Origin: Paenibacillus castaneae
Lineage (GTDB): Bacteria; Bacillota; Bacilli; Paenibacillales; Paenibacillaceae
Length of the DNA: 64,000 nucleotides
Direction of reading: 5' to 3'
NCBI RefSeq assembly: GCF_002884445.1
Contig: NZ_KZ614144.1
Coordinates: 1,158,202-1,222,201, forward strand
The translations under genes and the position numbers were made by a program. The notes beneath the pieces were generated by a model. It was given only the letters and a program-made list of their open reading frames with translations. It was not told the DNA's origin and made no database searches. Position 1 is the stretch's first letter; the number at the start of each line of letters is the position of its first letter. Below, in pieces: positions 17,380-25,028 of the stretch.

Positions 17380-18138
17380 GTGAAACCAGTGTTCCATATG
17401 CAGCAGCTTAGAAAGAAACATGAAGGAAAAGAGAATCAAGCCTTATTCGCTAATGTAACGGCTGAAATTGCGGATCCGACTGTAATTGCCCTGCTGGGTG
17501 TTTCTGGTCAAGGGAAGAGCACGCTGCTTCGTATTCTAGCCTCTCTGGAGCATGCGGATGAAGGAGATATTGGTTTACATAATATATCACAACGCGAAAT
17601 GGATCCAAGATTATGGAGAATGAAGGTGTGCTATGTAGCACAGCAGTCTGTTATGCTGACGGGAAGCATTGAGCACAATTTAAAGACAGTCAGCTTGCTT
17701 CACCGCATACCGTATGAGGACAAGCTTGTTAACCATTTACTGCCGCGGCTGGGACTCGATCATTTGGACTTAAGCAAAAGCGCTTTGGAATTATCCGGTG
17801 GAGAGAAGCAGCGCATATCCCTGCTCCGAGCTTTGCTTCTGCATCCCGAAGTGCTTCTTCTTGATGAAATTACGGCGTCACTCGATCGGAGCAGCAAACA
17901 AATGGTCGAGCAGGTGCTGCAGGAATGGCATCAACAAGAAGGAACGACGATGATTTGGGTTACACATGATATCGAACAAGCGAAGCAAATAAGCCAGACG
18001 GTATGGTTCATGGGTGAGGGGACATTGCTGGAAAATTGCTCGACCGAAGCATTTTTTGAACAGCCGGCTACGGAGCTAGCACGAAATTACGTTCAAGCAC
18101 CGTCTGTGTCATATAAGGAGGACCCATGTCCATTCTAG
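17380..18138 (+). CDS. ABC transporter ATPase, FetA/YbbL-like (iron export)
   Basis: An ATPase of about 252 residues with Walker A GVSGQGKST, signature LSGGEKQRISLLRA, Walker B LLLDEITASLD and an H-loop histidine in IWVTHDIEQ. Pairing with a UPF0014 permease identifies the FetAB/YbbLM type, shown in E. coli to help remove iron and protect from oxidative stress. GTG 17380 is the chosen start: GGAGGG lies five bases upstream and the longer frame begins inside the previous terminator. It overlaps the permease gene by 13 bases. Confidence 0.85.
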   Translation: MKPVFHMQQLRKKHEGKENQALFANVTAEIADPTVIALLGVSGQGKSTLLRILASLEHADEGDIGLHNISQREMDPRLWRMKVCYVAQQSVMLTGSIEHNLKTVSLLHRIPYEDKLVNHLLPRLGLDHLDLSKSALELSGGEKQRISLLRALLLHPEVLLLDEITASLDRSSKQMVEQVLQEWHQQEGTTMIWVTHDIEQAKQISQTVWFMGEGTLLENCSTEAFFEQPATELARNYVQAPSVSYKEDPCPF

Positions 18139-18887
18139 CGCTTAGCTTTACTTTGTTGTTTGTGATGATCACGATGCTTGTCTCTGTATGGCAGAAGCTC
18201 GGGCTTGAGCGGGATATTGCCGTAGGCACGGTCCGTTCTGCCGTTCAGCTTCTGCTAGTCGGCTATGTGCTGCAATTCATATTTAATACAAGCAATCCGA
18301 TTTTAATTGCACTTATACTAGTTCTGATGATTACGATCGCTTCTTTTAATGCAGGGAAAAGAGGAGCCGGGCTCAAAGGGATCGTATGGAAGATCGCAAT
18401 CGCAATTACGTCAACGGAGCTTATGATGATGGGGCTATTGCTTGGCTTTCGGATTATTGAAGCAACGCCGCAGTATATTATCCCTATTAGCGGAATGACG
18501 ATTGGCAATGCGATGGTAGTGTCAGGCTTGTTCTTGAACCAGATGCGAAGAGAAGTTAGCGCATCCAGGGGGGAAATCGAGACGCTGCTGTCACTAGGTG
18601 CAACAGCTAGACAAGCCATTCAGGAGGTTATGAAGAGGTCAGTCAAATCAAGCATGATTCCAACGATTGACGGCATGAAGACGGTTGGTCTCGTTCAGCT
18701 GCCAGGTATGATGACGGGGATGATTGTGGCAGGGGCCAATCCCATCGAGGCCGTTCGTTACCAAATTTTAATTGTGTTTGCTTTCACAAGCTCCGCAGCG
18801 ATTACTAGCATTATTCTAAGTCTTATCAGCTATCGACTTTGGTTTACGAAGGATTTGCGTATTCGACTCATAGAAGAGAAGGGATGA
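18126..18887 (+). CDS. ABC transporter permease, FetB/YbbM-like (UPF0014)
   Basis: A 253-residue membrane protein with seven hydrophobic segments. Family marks include TVRSAVQLLLVGYVL near residue 40 and the cytoplasmic ATRQAI...MKTVGLVQLPGMMTGM region near residues 165-200. It is the membrane partner of the overlapping ATPase. The pair follows directly after an iron importer, so uptake and efflux of iron are neighbours, but I see no Fur box before this pair. Confidence 0.88.
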   Translation: MSILALSFTLLFVMITMLVSVWQKLGLERDIAVGTVRSAVQLLLVGYVLQFIFNTSNPILIALILVLMITIASFNAGKRGAGLKGIVWKIAIAITSTELMMMGLLLGFRIIEATPQYIIPISGMTIGNAMVVSGLFLNQMRREVSASRGEIETLLSLGATARQAIQEVMKRSVKSSMIPTIDGMKTVGLVQLPGMMTGMIVAGANPIEAVRYQILIVFAFTSSAAITSIILSLISYRLWFTKDLRIRLIEEKG

Positions 18888-18893
18888 GGGAAC

Positions 18894-19736
18894 TTGAAGG
18901 TGTACAAAAGCGGTGATGCCTTAAAGAAGCAGGTGGAGGAAACCTTGCTGCCGGAGCAAGCCTTGGCACTATGGGCTTTGGGACAGGAGGGCTTTCTTGT
19001 CAAATGGAAGAGCATGACGATTCTATTCGATCCATATTTGACGAACTGGGTGTATGAGAAGGCTGGGGCGCCTTGGATGCGGGCGTTCGAATCTCCGCTT
19101 CAGCCATCACAATGTGAAGATGTGGATTATGTTATATGCTCGCATCACCATGATGATCATATGGATAAGATGACCTTGCAGACGATTGGACAATCATCCA
19201 AAACACGCTTTATCGTCCCCAGAGCTCATTTGTCTCTCATGAAAGAGTGGGGTTTCTGCGATGAGCAGCTTATTGGCATTTCTCATGGGGAAACGCTGGA
19301 GCTAAGCGGCGGCATTAAGCTTGAAGCTTACGCAGCCAAGCACGAACAATTCGAGCAGGATACAGCGGGCGAGCATAAGTTTCTTGGCTACACAGTATCC
19401 TTCGGAGAGATACAGCTCTATCATGCAGGAGATACGGTTGGATTTCCGGAGCTGGTGACATGGCTGCAAAGCAAAGAAATTGATATAGCGATGCTGCCTA
19501 TTAACGGACGGGATTATGTTCGAAGCGGGCAGGGAATCGTCGGCAACTGCAATTATCGCGAGGCGGTAGAAATAGCGGTGCAAATTAATGCTGACCTGCT
19601 TATTCCGATGCACTATGGCTTATTTCCGCATAATGATGAGAATCCGTCCTATTTCGTCGACTATATATACCGCCATTATCCAGCGAAGAAGTTTCATATG
19701 TTCGCACCTGGCGAGCGATTTATATATATGAAATAA
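18894..19736 (+). CDS. UlaG-like metallo-beta-lactamase-fold hydrolase
   Basis: A 280-residue protein. The metal-binding motif SHHHDDHMDK lies near residue 84; further ligands are likely in YHAGDTVGF and MHYGLFPH. This matches the UlaG (L-ascorbate-6-phosphate lactonase) branch of the MBL superfamily. No ascorbate PTS or other ula genes are near, so the substrate is unknown. The start is TTG 18894 or GTG 18900; GAGGG upstream fits the second better. It follows the FetB gene by six bases and may be cotranscribed. Confidence 0.75.
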   Translation: MKVYKSGDALKKQVEETLLPEQALALWALGQEGFLVKWKSMTILFDPYLTNWVYEKAGAPWMRAFESPLQPSQCEDVDYVICSHHHDDHMDKMTLQTIGQSSKTRFIVPRAHLSLMKEWGFCDEQLIGISHGETLELSGGIKLEAYAAKHEQFEQDTAGEHKFLGYTVSFGEIQLYHAGDTVGFPELVTWLQSKEIDIAMLPINGRDYVRSGQGIVGNCNYREAVEIAVQINADLLIPMHYGLFPHNDENPSYFVDYIYRHYPAKKFHMFAPGERFIYMK

Positions 19737-19738
19737 TC

Positions 19739-19792
19739 GAATCCGCTGTTTGCAGCTGCTGCCGAAGCCGCTTGCAAGCAGCGGATTTTTGG
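19739..19792 (+). terminator. Terminator after the UlaG-like gene
   Basis: AATCCGCTG pairs with CAGCGGATT, with inner pairing around GCAGC, followed by TTTTTGG. Confidence 0.75.
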
Positions 19793-19865
19793 TCGGATCT
19801 GCTACATGATTTGAATGGCAACAGGGCAAACTGAGGGGAGATTAATAACGGGAGGTTGCGCTGCT

Positions 19866-20327
19866 GTGCCAAATAGAGGACTAGGAACGGCATTATTAGC
19901 TGTAGGAGCTGCTCAACTGCTGAAGCTGCCTATGCACTATGCAAAAACTGGCGAGTGGGACTGCCGGAAAATGATAGGCTCCGGCGGCATGCCCAGCTCA
20001 CATGCTAGCGGAGTAACAGCGCTTTCTGTATATACGGCTAAGAAATACGGCTTACGCACACCAGAGTTTGCCATATCGGCTATGCTGGGTATTATCGTTA
20101 TGTATGATGCAATGAACATACGCAGGCATGCAGGAGAAATTGCAATGCAGGTTAATGATTTAGATGAGGATGTGGAGAAGCTGTCAGGTGAGCATCCGGG
20201 CTTCTATCATAAACGACGGCGCAGTAAGCTGAAGGAAAGCTTAGGCCATCAGCCTCGTGAGGTTGCAGCAGGCTCTTTGCTCGGAGCAATTGTTGGTTTT
20301 CTTGGTGCGCTTTCCCCATCGAAATAA
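19866..20327 (+). CDS. YuiD-like divergent PAP2-family membrane protein
   Basis: About 153 residues. Family marks: LLKLPMHYAKTGEWDC, then GGMPSSHAS, and YDAMNIRRHAGEIA. These are the phosphatase-like signatures of the divergent PAP2 (YuiD) group; substrate and role are not established. I prefer GTG 19866, which is preceded by GGGAGG, over ATG 19815; the shorter form also aligns with the normal family N-terminus. Hydrophobic segments flank the SSH motif and lie at the C-terminus. Confidence 0.8.
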   Translation: MPNRGLGTALLAVGAAQLLKLPMHYAKTGEWDCRKMIGSGGMPSSHASGVTALSVYTAKKYGLRTPEFAISAMLGIIVMYDAMNIRRHAGEIAMQVNDLDEDVEKLSGEHPGFYHKRRRSKLKESLGHQPREVAAGSLLGAIVGFLGALSPSK

Positions 20328-20328
20328 A

Positions 20329-20372
20329 TACAAAATCCCACTGGCGCCTTGCTAAGTGGGATTTTGTATATT
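20329..20372. terminator. Terminator after the YuiD-like gene
   Basis: TACAAAATCCCACT pairs perfectly with AGTGGGATTTTGTA across a 12-base loop. T- and A-rich arms make it usable from either strand. Confidence 0.85.
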
Positions 20373-20422
20373 ATGTTGAAAGCTAGCATCTTTTTGTTAA
20401 TTAATAGAGGAGGAACATAGGG

Positions 20423-21229
20423 ATGAAGAGCGAACGGAATGAGCTTTTACTATGGGAGAATGGTGCTCCTTATGCGGCTGGGGACTCGGCGGAGGATCAG
20501 CCCGCGATAACACCCTATTTAGTGGAAGGCAATAACCGCCCGGCGATGATCATTTGCCCCGGTGGCGGTTATGGGGGAAGAGCTTATCATGAAGGAGAAC
20601 CAATCGCGCAGTGGCTGAACAGTATCGGCATTTCTGCCTTTGTTTTGCGGTATCGTGTAGCTCCCTATTCTTATCCATGCGCACTTCTTGATGTGCAGAG
20701 AGCGATACGAACGGTGAGGCAAGAAGCCATGCGCTTCCGTATTAATCCTGATCAAGTAGGCGTACTCGGTTTTTCAGCGGGGGGTCATTTGACGGCGAAT
20801 GCAGGAACAAGCTATGACCTTGGTGATGCGTTAGCAGAAGAAGCAGTAGAAACACAATCCTGCAGGCCGGATTTGCTTGTTCTATGCTATCCCGTTATTA
20901 CAATGACCGAGCCCTACACTCATATTGGCTCTAGGGATAACTTGCTGGGCCAAGACTTGGAGCTTCAAACGATAGAGCAGCATAGCAATGAACGTAATGT
21001 AACGGCTGACACACCGCCAGCATTCATCTGGCATACATCGGACGATTCAGCTGTTCCTGTCGAGAACAGCTTCCTATTCGCAGCTGCGCTTAGCAAGCAT
21101 CATGTGCCATTCGATCTTCATGTCTATACAAAGGGCAGACATGGCTTAGGATTGGCAGAGGAAGAAGAGCATACGAAGGGCTGGACGGACGTATGCGCAT
21201 CATGGCTGGCTTATAACGGCTTCAAATAA
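20423..21229 (+). CDS. Alpha/beta-hydrolase, probable carbohydrate or acyl esterase
   Basis: A 268-residue cytoplasmic hydrolase. The oxyanion-hole region is CPGGGYGGRAYHEG; the nucleophile serine is in GFSAGGH near residue 119; the acidic residue is probably in DDSAVPVENS and the histidine in GRHGLGL. The type is common beside xylan and pectin genes, and acetyl-xylan-esterase-like activity is plausible. It stands alone between two terminators, with AGGAGGAAC before the start. No signal peptide is visible, so imported acetylated oligosaccharides would be the substrate if that guess is right. Confidence 0.8.
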   Translation: MKSERNELLLWENGAPYAAGDSAEDQPAITPYLVEGNNRPAMIICPGGGYGGRAYHEGEPIAQWLNSIGISAFVLRYRVAPYSYPCALLDVQRAIRTVRQEAMRFRINPDQVGVLGFSAGGHLTANAGTSYDLGDALAEEAVETQSCRPDLLVLCYPVITMTEPYTHIGSRDNLLGQDLELQTIEQHSNERNVTADTPPAFIWHTSDDSAVPVENSFLFAAALSKHHVPFDLHVYTKGRHGLGLAEEEEHTKGWTDVCASWLAYNGFK

Positions 21230-21231
21230 GC

Positions 21232-22185
21232 TTAAGAGCACAAGATGATATGCCGAATGAAGCTGCCCTTTCGAGTTGTACAGCGATCTGTTATAGTGAA
21301 GCCGACGTTTGCCAGCATATCATCTACAGGATCTACTGAAATAATAACCGCAATTTTTGCGATGCGGCGAGTATGCTGAATTAAGGAAAGCTGTTCCTCA
21401 GGCGTCGTTCTCGAGAAGTGATTATAGGGCAAATCGAGAACGGCAGCATCATATTGATCGTTAATATCAGCGATATCCCCGCATATGATCTCGCCCTGCA
21501 GCTCGAAATGCTTCAAGTTCTCTCTGGCACCTCGGACGATGAAATGATTAATATCCCTCCCGTCAATGTCGATGCCCATGGAGAGAGCCTCAACGAGTAC
21601 GGTTCCGATTCCGCAGCACGGATCGATGGCTTTTATTCCGTTTGGAATCGGAACAGCAATATTCGCTGCTGCGCGCGCTACGCGTGTGCTGAGTGCGATG
21701 GAATAGCTCCGCGGCTTCTGCATATGTCCCAGCCATATCGCTTTGCTTTTGACATAATTGCCGAAGTACCAGCGCCCTCCCAAAGTGATAATGCCATAAA
21801 CGAAATCGGGATGGCGAACATCGGCTTCCGCATCGATATATTCCCCAATATCCCGTTCAATGCTTCGCGCATCTTCGAAATCAATTTTATGCTCAGGAGC
21901 CAGGTCATTCATTTTGACGAAAATGACCTTGAAGGTCGCCTCGTGCAGCTGAATCTCCTTAACCTGCTCCCATATATCGCTTAAGCTGTCACCCTGATAC
22001 ATGACTTCAAGCCGCTCCTTCATAAACGGACTGCGGTCTGGATCGACAGCTTGATCGCTCATAAGGATGCCTGAAGCTGCATCTTTCCCAAAAAATGCAC
22101 GCATTTCTAAAAGGCATAAGGCGGTTTCTTCTTCCCGATAGCCATAGGTATAAATAAATAACGGTGATTGCTTCGTATGTTTCAG
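21232..22185 (-). CDS. TRM11-family SAM-dependent (RNA) methyltransferase, probable CTG start
   Basis: The methyltransferase domain has motif I DPCCGIGTVLVEA and motif IV DLPYNHF, as in TRM11/TrmG10-type nucleic-acid methyltransferases. From the first ATG (22104) the protein has 290 residues but lacks its normal N-terminus. The same frame stays open upstream and reads QSPLFIYTYGYREEETA directly into MRAFFG, which looks like genuine family sequence. No ATG, GTG or TTG occurs there; the only candidate is CTG at 22185-22183, six bases after GGATGAG. An in-frame stop lies at 22191. I therefore extend the gene to 22185 (317 residues). A sequencing indel near 22190 is the alternative. Confidence 0.75.
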   Translation of the reverse strand: MKHTKQSPLFIYTYGYREEETALCLLEMRAFFGKDAASGILMSDQAVDPDRSPFMKERLEVMYQGDSLSDIWEQVKEIQLHEATFKVIFVKMNDLAPEHKIDFEDARSIERDIGEYIDAEADVRHPDFVYGIITLGGRWYFGNYVKSKAIWLGHMQKPRSYSIALSTRVARAAANIAVPIPNGIKAIDPCCGIGTVLVEALSMGIDIDGRDINHFIVRGARENLKHFELQGEIICGDIADINDQYDAAVLDLPYNHFSRTTPEEQLSLIQHTRRIAKIAVIISVDPVDDMLANVGFTITDRCTTRKGSFIRHIILCS

Positions 22186-22260
22186 AGTTTACTCATCCTT
22201 CAACTTATATATTAGAAGCCTCCATTATACCTTAAACGGCTGAAGTAAGTATGTCAGATA

Positions 22261-22539
22261 CTAAGGCCCAAAAAATAGGGTGCCAAAAAACATCCACATA
22301 AAGAAAAGCAGCAGCGCGAAAACATTAAGCAGAATAAGGACCATGTCTCGCATGGAGCCTGTTTTATTGACTGCTAGTATAGCAAATACAATGCCTATTG
22401 GAGGCAGGATGAAGCTGGACAGAAGTCCTAGTCCGTCAAAGAGCTCACCGGTATGAATCCAAAATCCATCAATTGCAAACAAAATAAGAGCTGCCATGGA
22501 GGTTGCTATTGCGATAAAGCGCATCTTTTTTACTTGCAA
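22261..22539 (-). CDS. Small membrane protein of unknown function (92 residues)
   Basis: Three hydrophobic segments (about residues 7-24, 38-58 and 68-90), few charges, ending in FFGTLFFGP. The start is TTG, supported by AAGGGGAG nine bases upstream. I do not recognise the family. It stands alone between the methyltransferase and folD genes, all on the same strand. Confidence 0.6.
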   Translation of the reverse strand: MQVKKMRFIAIATSMAALILFAIDGFWIHTGELFDGLGLLSSFILPPIGIVFAILAVNKTGSMRDMVLILLNVFALLLFFMWMFFGTLFFGP

Positions 22540-22657
22540 TGTTAGAGTCTCCCCTTATCGTGTTAAGTCATTTCTATTTCTGACGGTTAGACTGTTTTTA
22601 ATGTTGCTGGCTAGCGGTGCTGCGATGGATGAACGTACAGGGGCAGCTTTAAACGAA

Positions 22658-22712
22658 AAAAAAAAGGCGATTTATGTTCAGTATATGAACTTAAATCGCC
22701 TTTTTTAAGAGG
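22658..22712 (-). terminator. Terminator downstream of folD
   Basis: Read on the minus strand, AAAAAAGGCGATTTAAGTTCAT pairs with a complementary arm ending in a run of ten T. It lies a few bases after the folD stop. Confidence 0.88.
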
Positions 22713-22716
22713 TTGC

Positions 22717-23565
22717 TTATCGCGCTATCGATTTCTCTGCTGCATCGACCGTATGTTTCAGCAGCATGGCAATCGTTACGGGGCCAACACCTGCTGGCAC
22801 CGGAGTAATTGCGCTAGCTTTGGCTAGACATGATTCGTAATCGACATCTCCGACGTTTCCGGCATTGTAGCCGGCATCCAGCACGACAGCCCCTTCGCGA
22901 ATCCAATCTCCTTGAATAAGCTTTGGCTTGCCGACCGCCGCCACAACAATATCTGCGAGCTGTAACAATTTAGGAAGCTTCTTCGTCTTAGAATGACATG
23001 TAGTGACGGTTGCATCTCGGTTCAAAAGCATTAAGGATACAGGTTTTCCAAGAATCGGGCTGCGTCCTACGACGACTGCATGCTTACCCTCGATCGGAAT
23101 TTCATAGTAATCGAGAATGGCCATAATAGCAGCAGGCGTACAAGATGGAAAGGAGGCATAGTCGAAAGCATTCTGTGCAAAGCCGAGCGCGGTAACTCCA
23201 TCCACATCCTTGTGAATGCTTATTGCCTCGAAAGCAGCCCGCTCATCGATTCCATGAGGAACAGGATGCTGCAGCAGGATACCATGAACAAGCGGGTCCT
23301 CATTGAGCTTCTGAATAACGTCGATCAAGCCTTCGGTCGAAATGCTGCTATCCAGATGGATGCGCCTCGATTCAATGCCAAGCTTTCGGCATGCGTTGCC
23401 TTTCATTTTAACATAGGTCTCAGAGGCGGGATCGTCACCGACTAAGATGGTGGCAAGGCAAGGAATTACCCCTTTTTGGGAGAGTGCATCTACTCTCCCT
23501 TGCAGTTGTTCTTTAATATCATTCGCAACACGATTACCGTCCAAAATCAATTTTTCCGTCATCAT
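22717..23565 (-). CDS. folD: Methylenetetrahydrofolate dehydrogenase / cyclohydrolase
   Basis: A bifunctional cytosolic enzyme of about 282 residues in one-carbon metabolism. It interconverts 5,10-methylene-, methenyl- and 10-formyl-tetrahydrofolate. Visible motifs: YVKMKGNACRKLG with the catalytic lysine, QHPVPHG, GRSPILGKP and the C-terminal PVPAGVGPVTIAMLL, slightly different from the usual PGGVGPMT. I choose the ATG at 23565 because AAGGAG lies nine bases upstream. A ZTP riboswitch and terminator precede it, tying expression to folate or purine stress. Confidence 0.95.
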   Translation of the reverse strand: MMTEKLILDGNRVANDIKEQLQGRVDALSQKGVIPCLATILVGDDPASETYVKMKGNACRKLGIESRRIHLDSSISTEGLIDVIQKLNEDPLVHGILLQHPVPHGIDERAAFEAISIHKDVDGVTALGFAQNAFDYASFPSCTPAAIMAILDYYEIPIEGKHAVVVGRSPILGKPVSLMLLNRDATVTTCHSKTKKLPKLLQLADIVVAAVGKPKLIQGDWIREGAVVLDAGYNAGNVGDVDYESCLAKASAITPVPAGVGPVTIAMLLKHTVDAAEKSIAR

Positions 23566-23601
23566 ATAACCCAGCTCCTTCGAATGGTTATCGAAAAACA
23601 T

Positions 23602-23635
23602 AAAAAGGCAAGGGGGAATGTCCCCCTTACCTTTG
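23602..23635 (-). terminator. Riboswitch-controlled terminator upstream of folD
   Basis: On the minus strand AAGGTAAGGGGGA and TCCCCCTTGCCTT form a stem around CAT and are followed by TTTTATG. It directly abuts the conserved GCCTGGGCAAA end of the ZTP aptamer, so ligand binding can compete with hairpin formation. Confidence 0.88.
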
Positions 23636-23706
23636 CCCAGGCGTACGGCTGATCATCTGCGCGCTTCCTCATGGTTACCCATGCTCCGCCAGTCACGCAC
23701 AGCAGT
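23630..23706 (-). promoter_or_regulatory. ZTP (pfl motif) riboswitch
   Basis: On the minus strand the RNA carries the two conserved halves of the pfl motif: GTGACTGGCGGAGCATGGG with its small hairpin, then the linker and GCCGTACGCCTGGGCAAA. The distance to folD (aptamer, terminator, ribosome site) fits the known transcription-attenuation arrangement. The riboswitch binds ZTP/ZMP, which build up when 10-formyl-tetrahydrofolate is short, and folD is one of its classic targets. Confidence 0.92.
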
Positions 23707-23768
23707 TAAATGTTAGTCTTATAGTAACAGGCAGCTCGCAAAAAAACAATAACAAAGGAGAGTGCAGT

Positions 23769-24887
23769 ATGAAACGGTTTTCGCTTATTTTCATTTGTTT
23801 TCTGCTTCTTGGAGCGCTTGTTCCATTCACAGCTGCAGCTGCGGCAAAGTCGAATATTAAGGTTAATCTGGGTGGATCAATTATTCCGTTCGAGGTATCC
23901 CCCCAATTGGAAAATGGACGCGTGCTTGTCCCTGTACGATTCGTATCCGATGCGCTATACCAGAAAACAGAATGGAATAATCAAACAAAGGTCGTGAAAA
24001 TTAGCGGCCCAAAAAATAAAATCGAACTAACGGTAGGAAGCAAAACAGCTTATTTGAATGGTGTGAAGCATACACTAGACGTACCAGCCAAAATGATAAA
24101 TGGCAGAGTATTCGTTCCGCTCCGTTTTGTATCCCAAATAGCTGAAGGAGATGTAAGCTGGGATGAGAAAACGCAGACCGTATACATTGACAGTCTTTAT
24201 CAGAATGTGAAGCTATCCAGCGGTGAGCTGATTTCATTGCAATGGCAAACCGGCGATTTGTATTATGCGGACAGCAGCAAAAGCTATCGTAAACTAACCA
24301 ATTTGGAGCTTAAGAGGCCTGGAGGCGGCAATCTGTCAGCAGACCTTACCCCGGAAGGAAATATCCTTGTATCGGTCAGCAACGATTATGGGGAACCAAT
24401 GGTTAATAGGACAGAATACAGCCTTTATTTATATAACAAACAAATTAAGAAGCAGACTACTGCTCATTATTATTACCGCACTCAAAATAATGTTCGTATG
24501 TATAAAAATAATGTTGTAATGACAGATGGCCAAAAGGCCTATGTGATAGATGATAAAACGGGAGAAATCGCTAATGCTTATGATTTAGAGGGGCTGGGAG
24601 GCGCAAAAGGAGATTACTTTGTTGAAGGTATTGGAGACCATTATTTGCTGATTCGTCCAGCGAATCCATTAGCCTTGTTGACCCTCATCTATACAGCTAC
24701 TAACGAGAAGATATTACTGTACAAGGAGCTGCTTAACGCCGCCGAACAAGATTATGCGGAGCGGGACGATATACAAAGGGGCGATCAGCTCGAATTTATA
24801 AAAGAGGATAAAAATATACTTTACTTTAGAAATAACTCAATGCATGGAAAAGACGATAAAATATACGAGTATGCCTTATCGAAATGA
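23769..24887 (+). CDS. Exported copper-amine-oxidase-N-domain protein
   Basis: A 372-residue secreted protein. It has a signal peptide (first 26 residues, ending AAAAA) and two tandem copper-amine-oxidase-N-like units at residues 30-140, each with the GRVLVPVRFVSD / GRVFVPLRFVSQ pattern and a following WDE-type turn. The remaining 230 residues look like part of a beta propeller (repeated YxYxYxYN and DDKTGEI-type turns). Despite the domain name these proteins are not oxidases; the domain is a common wall or surface module in Paenibacillus. No lipobox or anchor is seen. Function unknown. Confidence 0.8.
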   Translation: MKRFSLIFICFLLLGALVPFTAAAAAKSNIKVNLGGSIIPFEVSPQLENGRVLVPVRFVSDALYQKTEWNNQTKVVKISGPKNKIELTVGSKTAYLNGVKHTLDVPAKMINGRVFVPLRFVSQIAEGDVSWDEKTQTVYIDSLYQNVKLSSGELISLQWQTGDLYYADSSKSYRKLTNLELKRPGGGNLSADLTPEGNILVSVSNDYGEPMVNRTEYSLYLYNKQIKKQTTAHYYYRTQNNVRMYKNNVVMTDGQKAYVIDDKTGEIANAYDLEGLGGAKGDYFVEGIGDHYLLIRPANPLALLTLIYTATNEKILLYKELLNAAEQDYAERDDIQRGDQLEFIKEDKNILYFRNNSMHGKDDKIYEYALSK

Positions 24888-24915
24888 AGCCGCAGCATAG
24901 CGATAAAGGTTGAAG

Positions 24916-24958
24916 AAACGAGCTGTTCAGGACCATTTTCTGAATAGCTCGTTTTTGT
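24916..24958 (+). terminator. Terminator after the copper-amine-oxidase-N protein gene
   Basis: AAACGAGCTGTTCAG pairs with CTGAATAGCTCGTTT with one mismatch and is followed by TTTGTTT. Confidence 0.85.
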
Positions 24959-25028
24959 TTGCGTTTATTTTGATAGAGTTGAAATGGTATAATTGTACTA
25001 CTATCATTTCCGATACTGAGGTGCTGAC

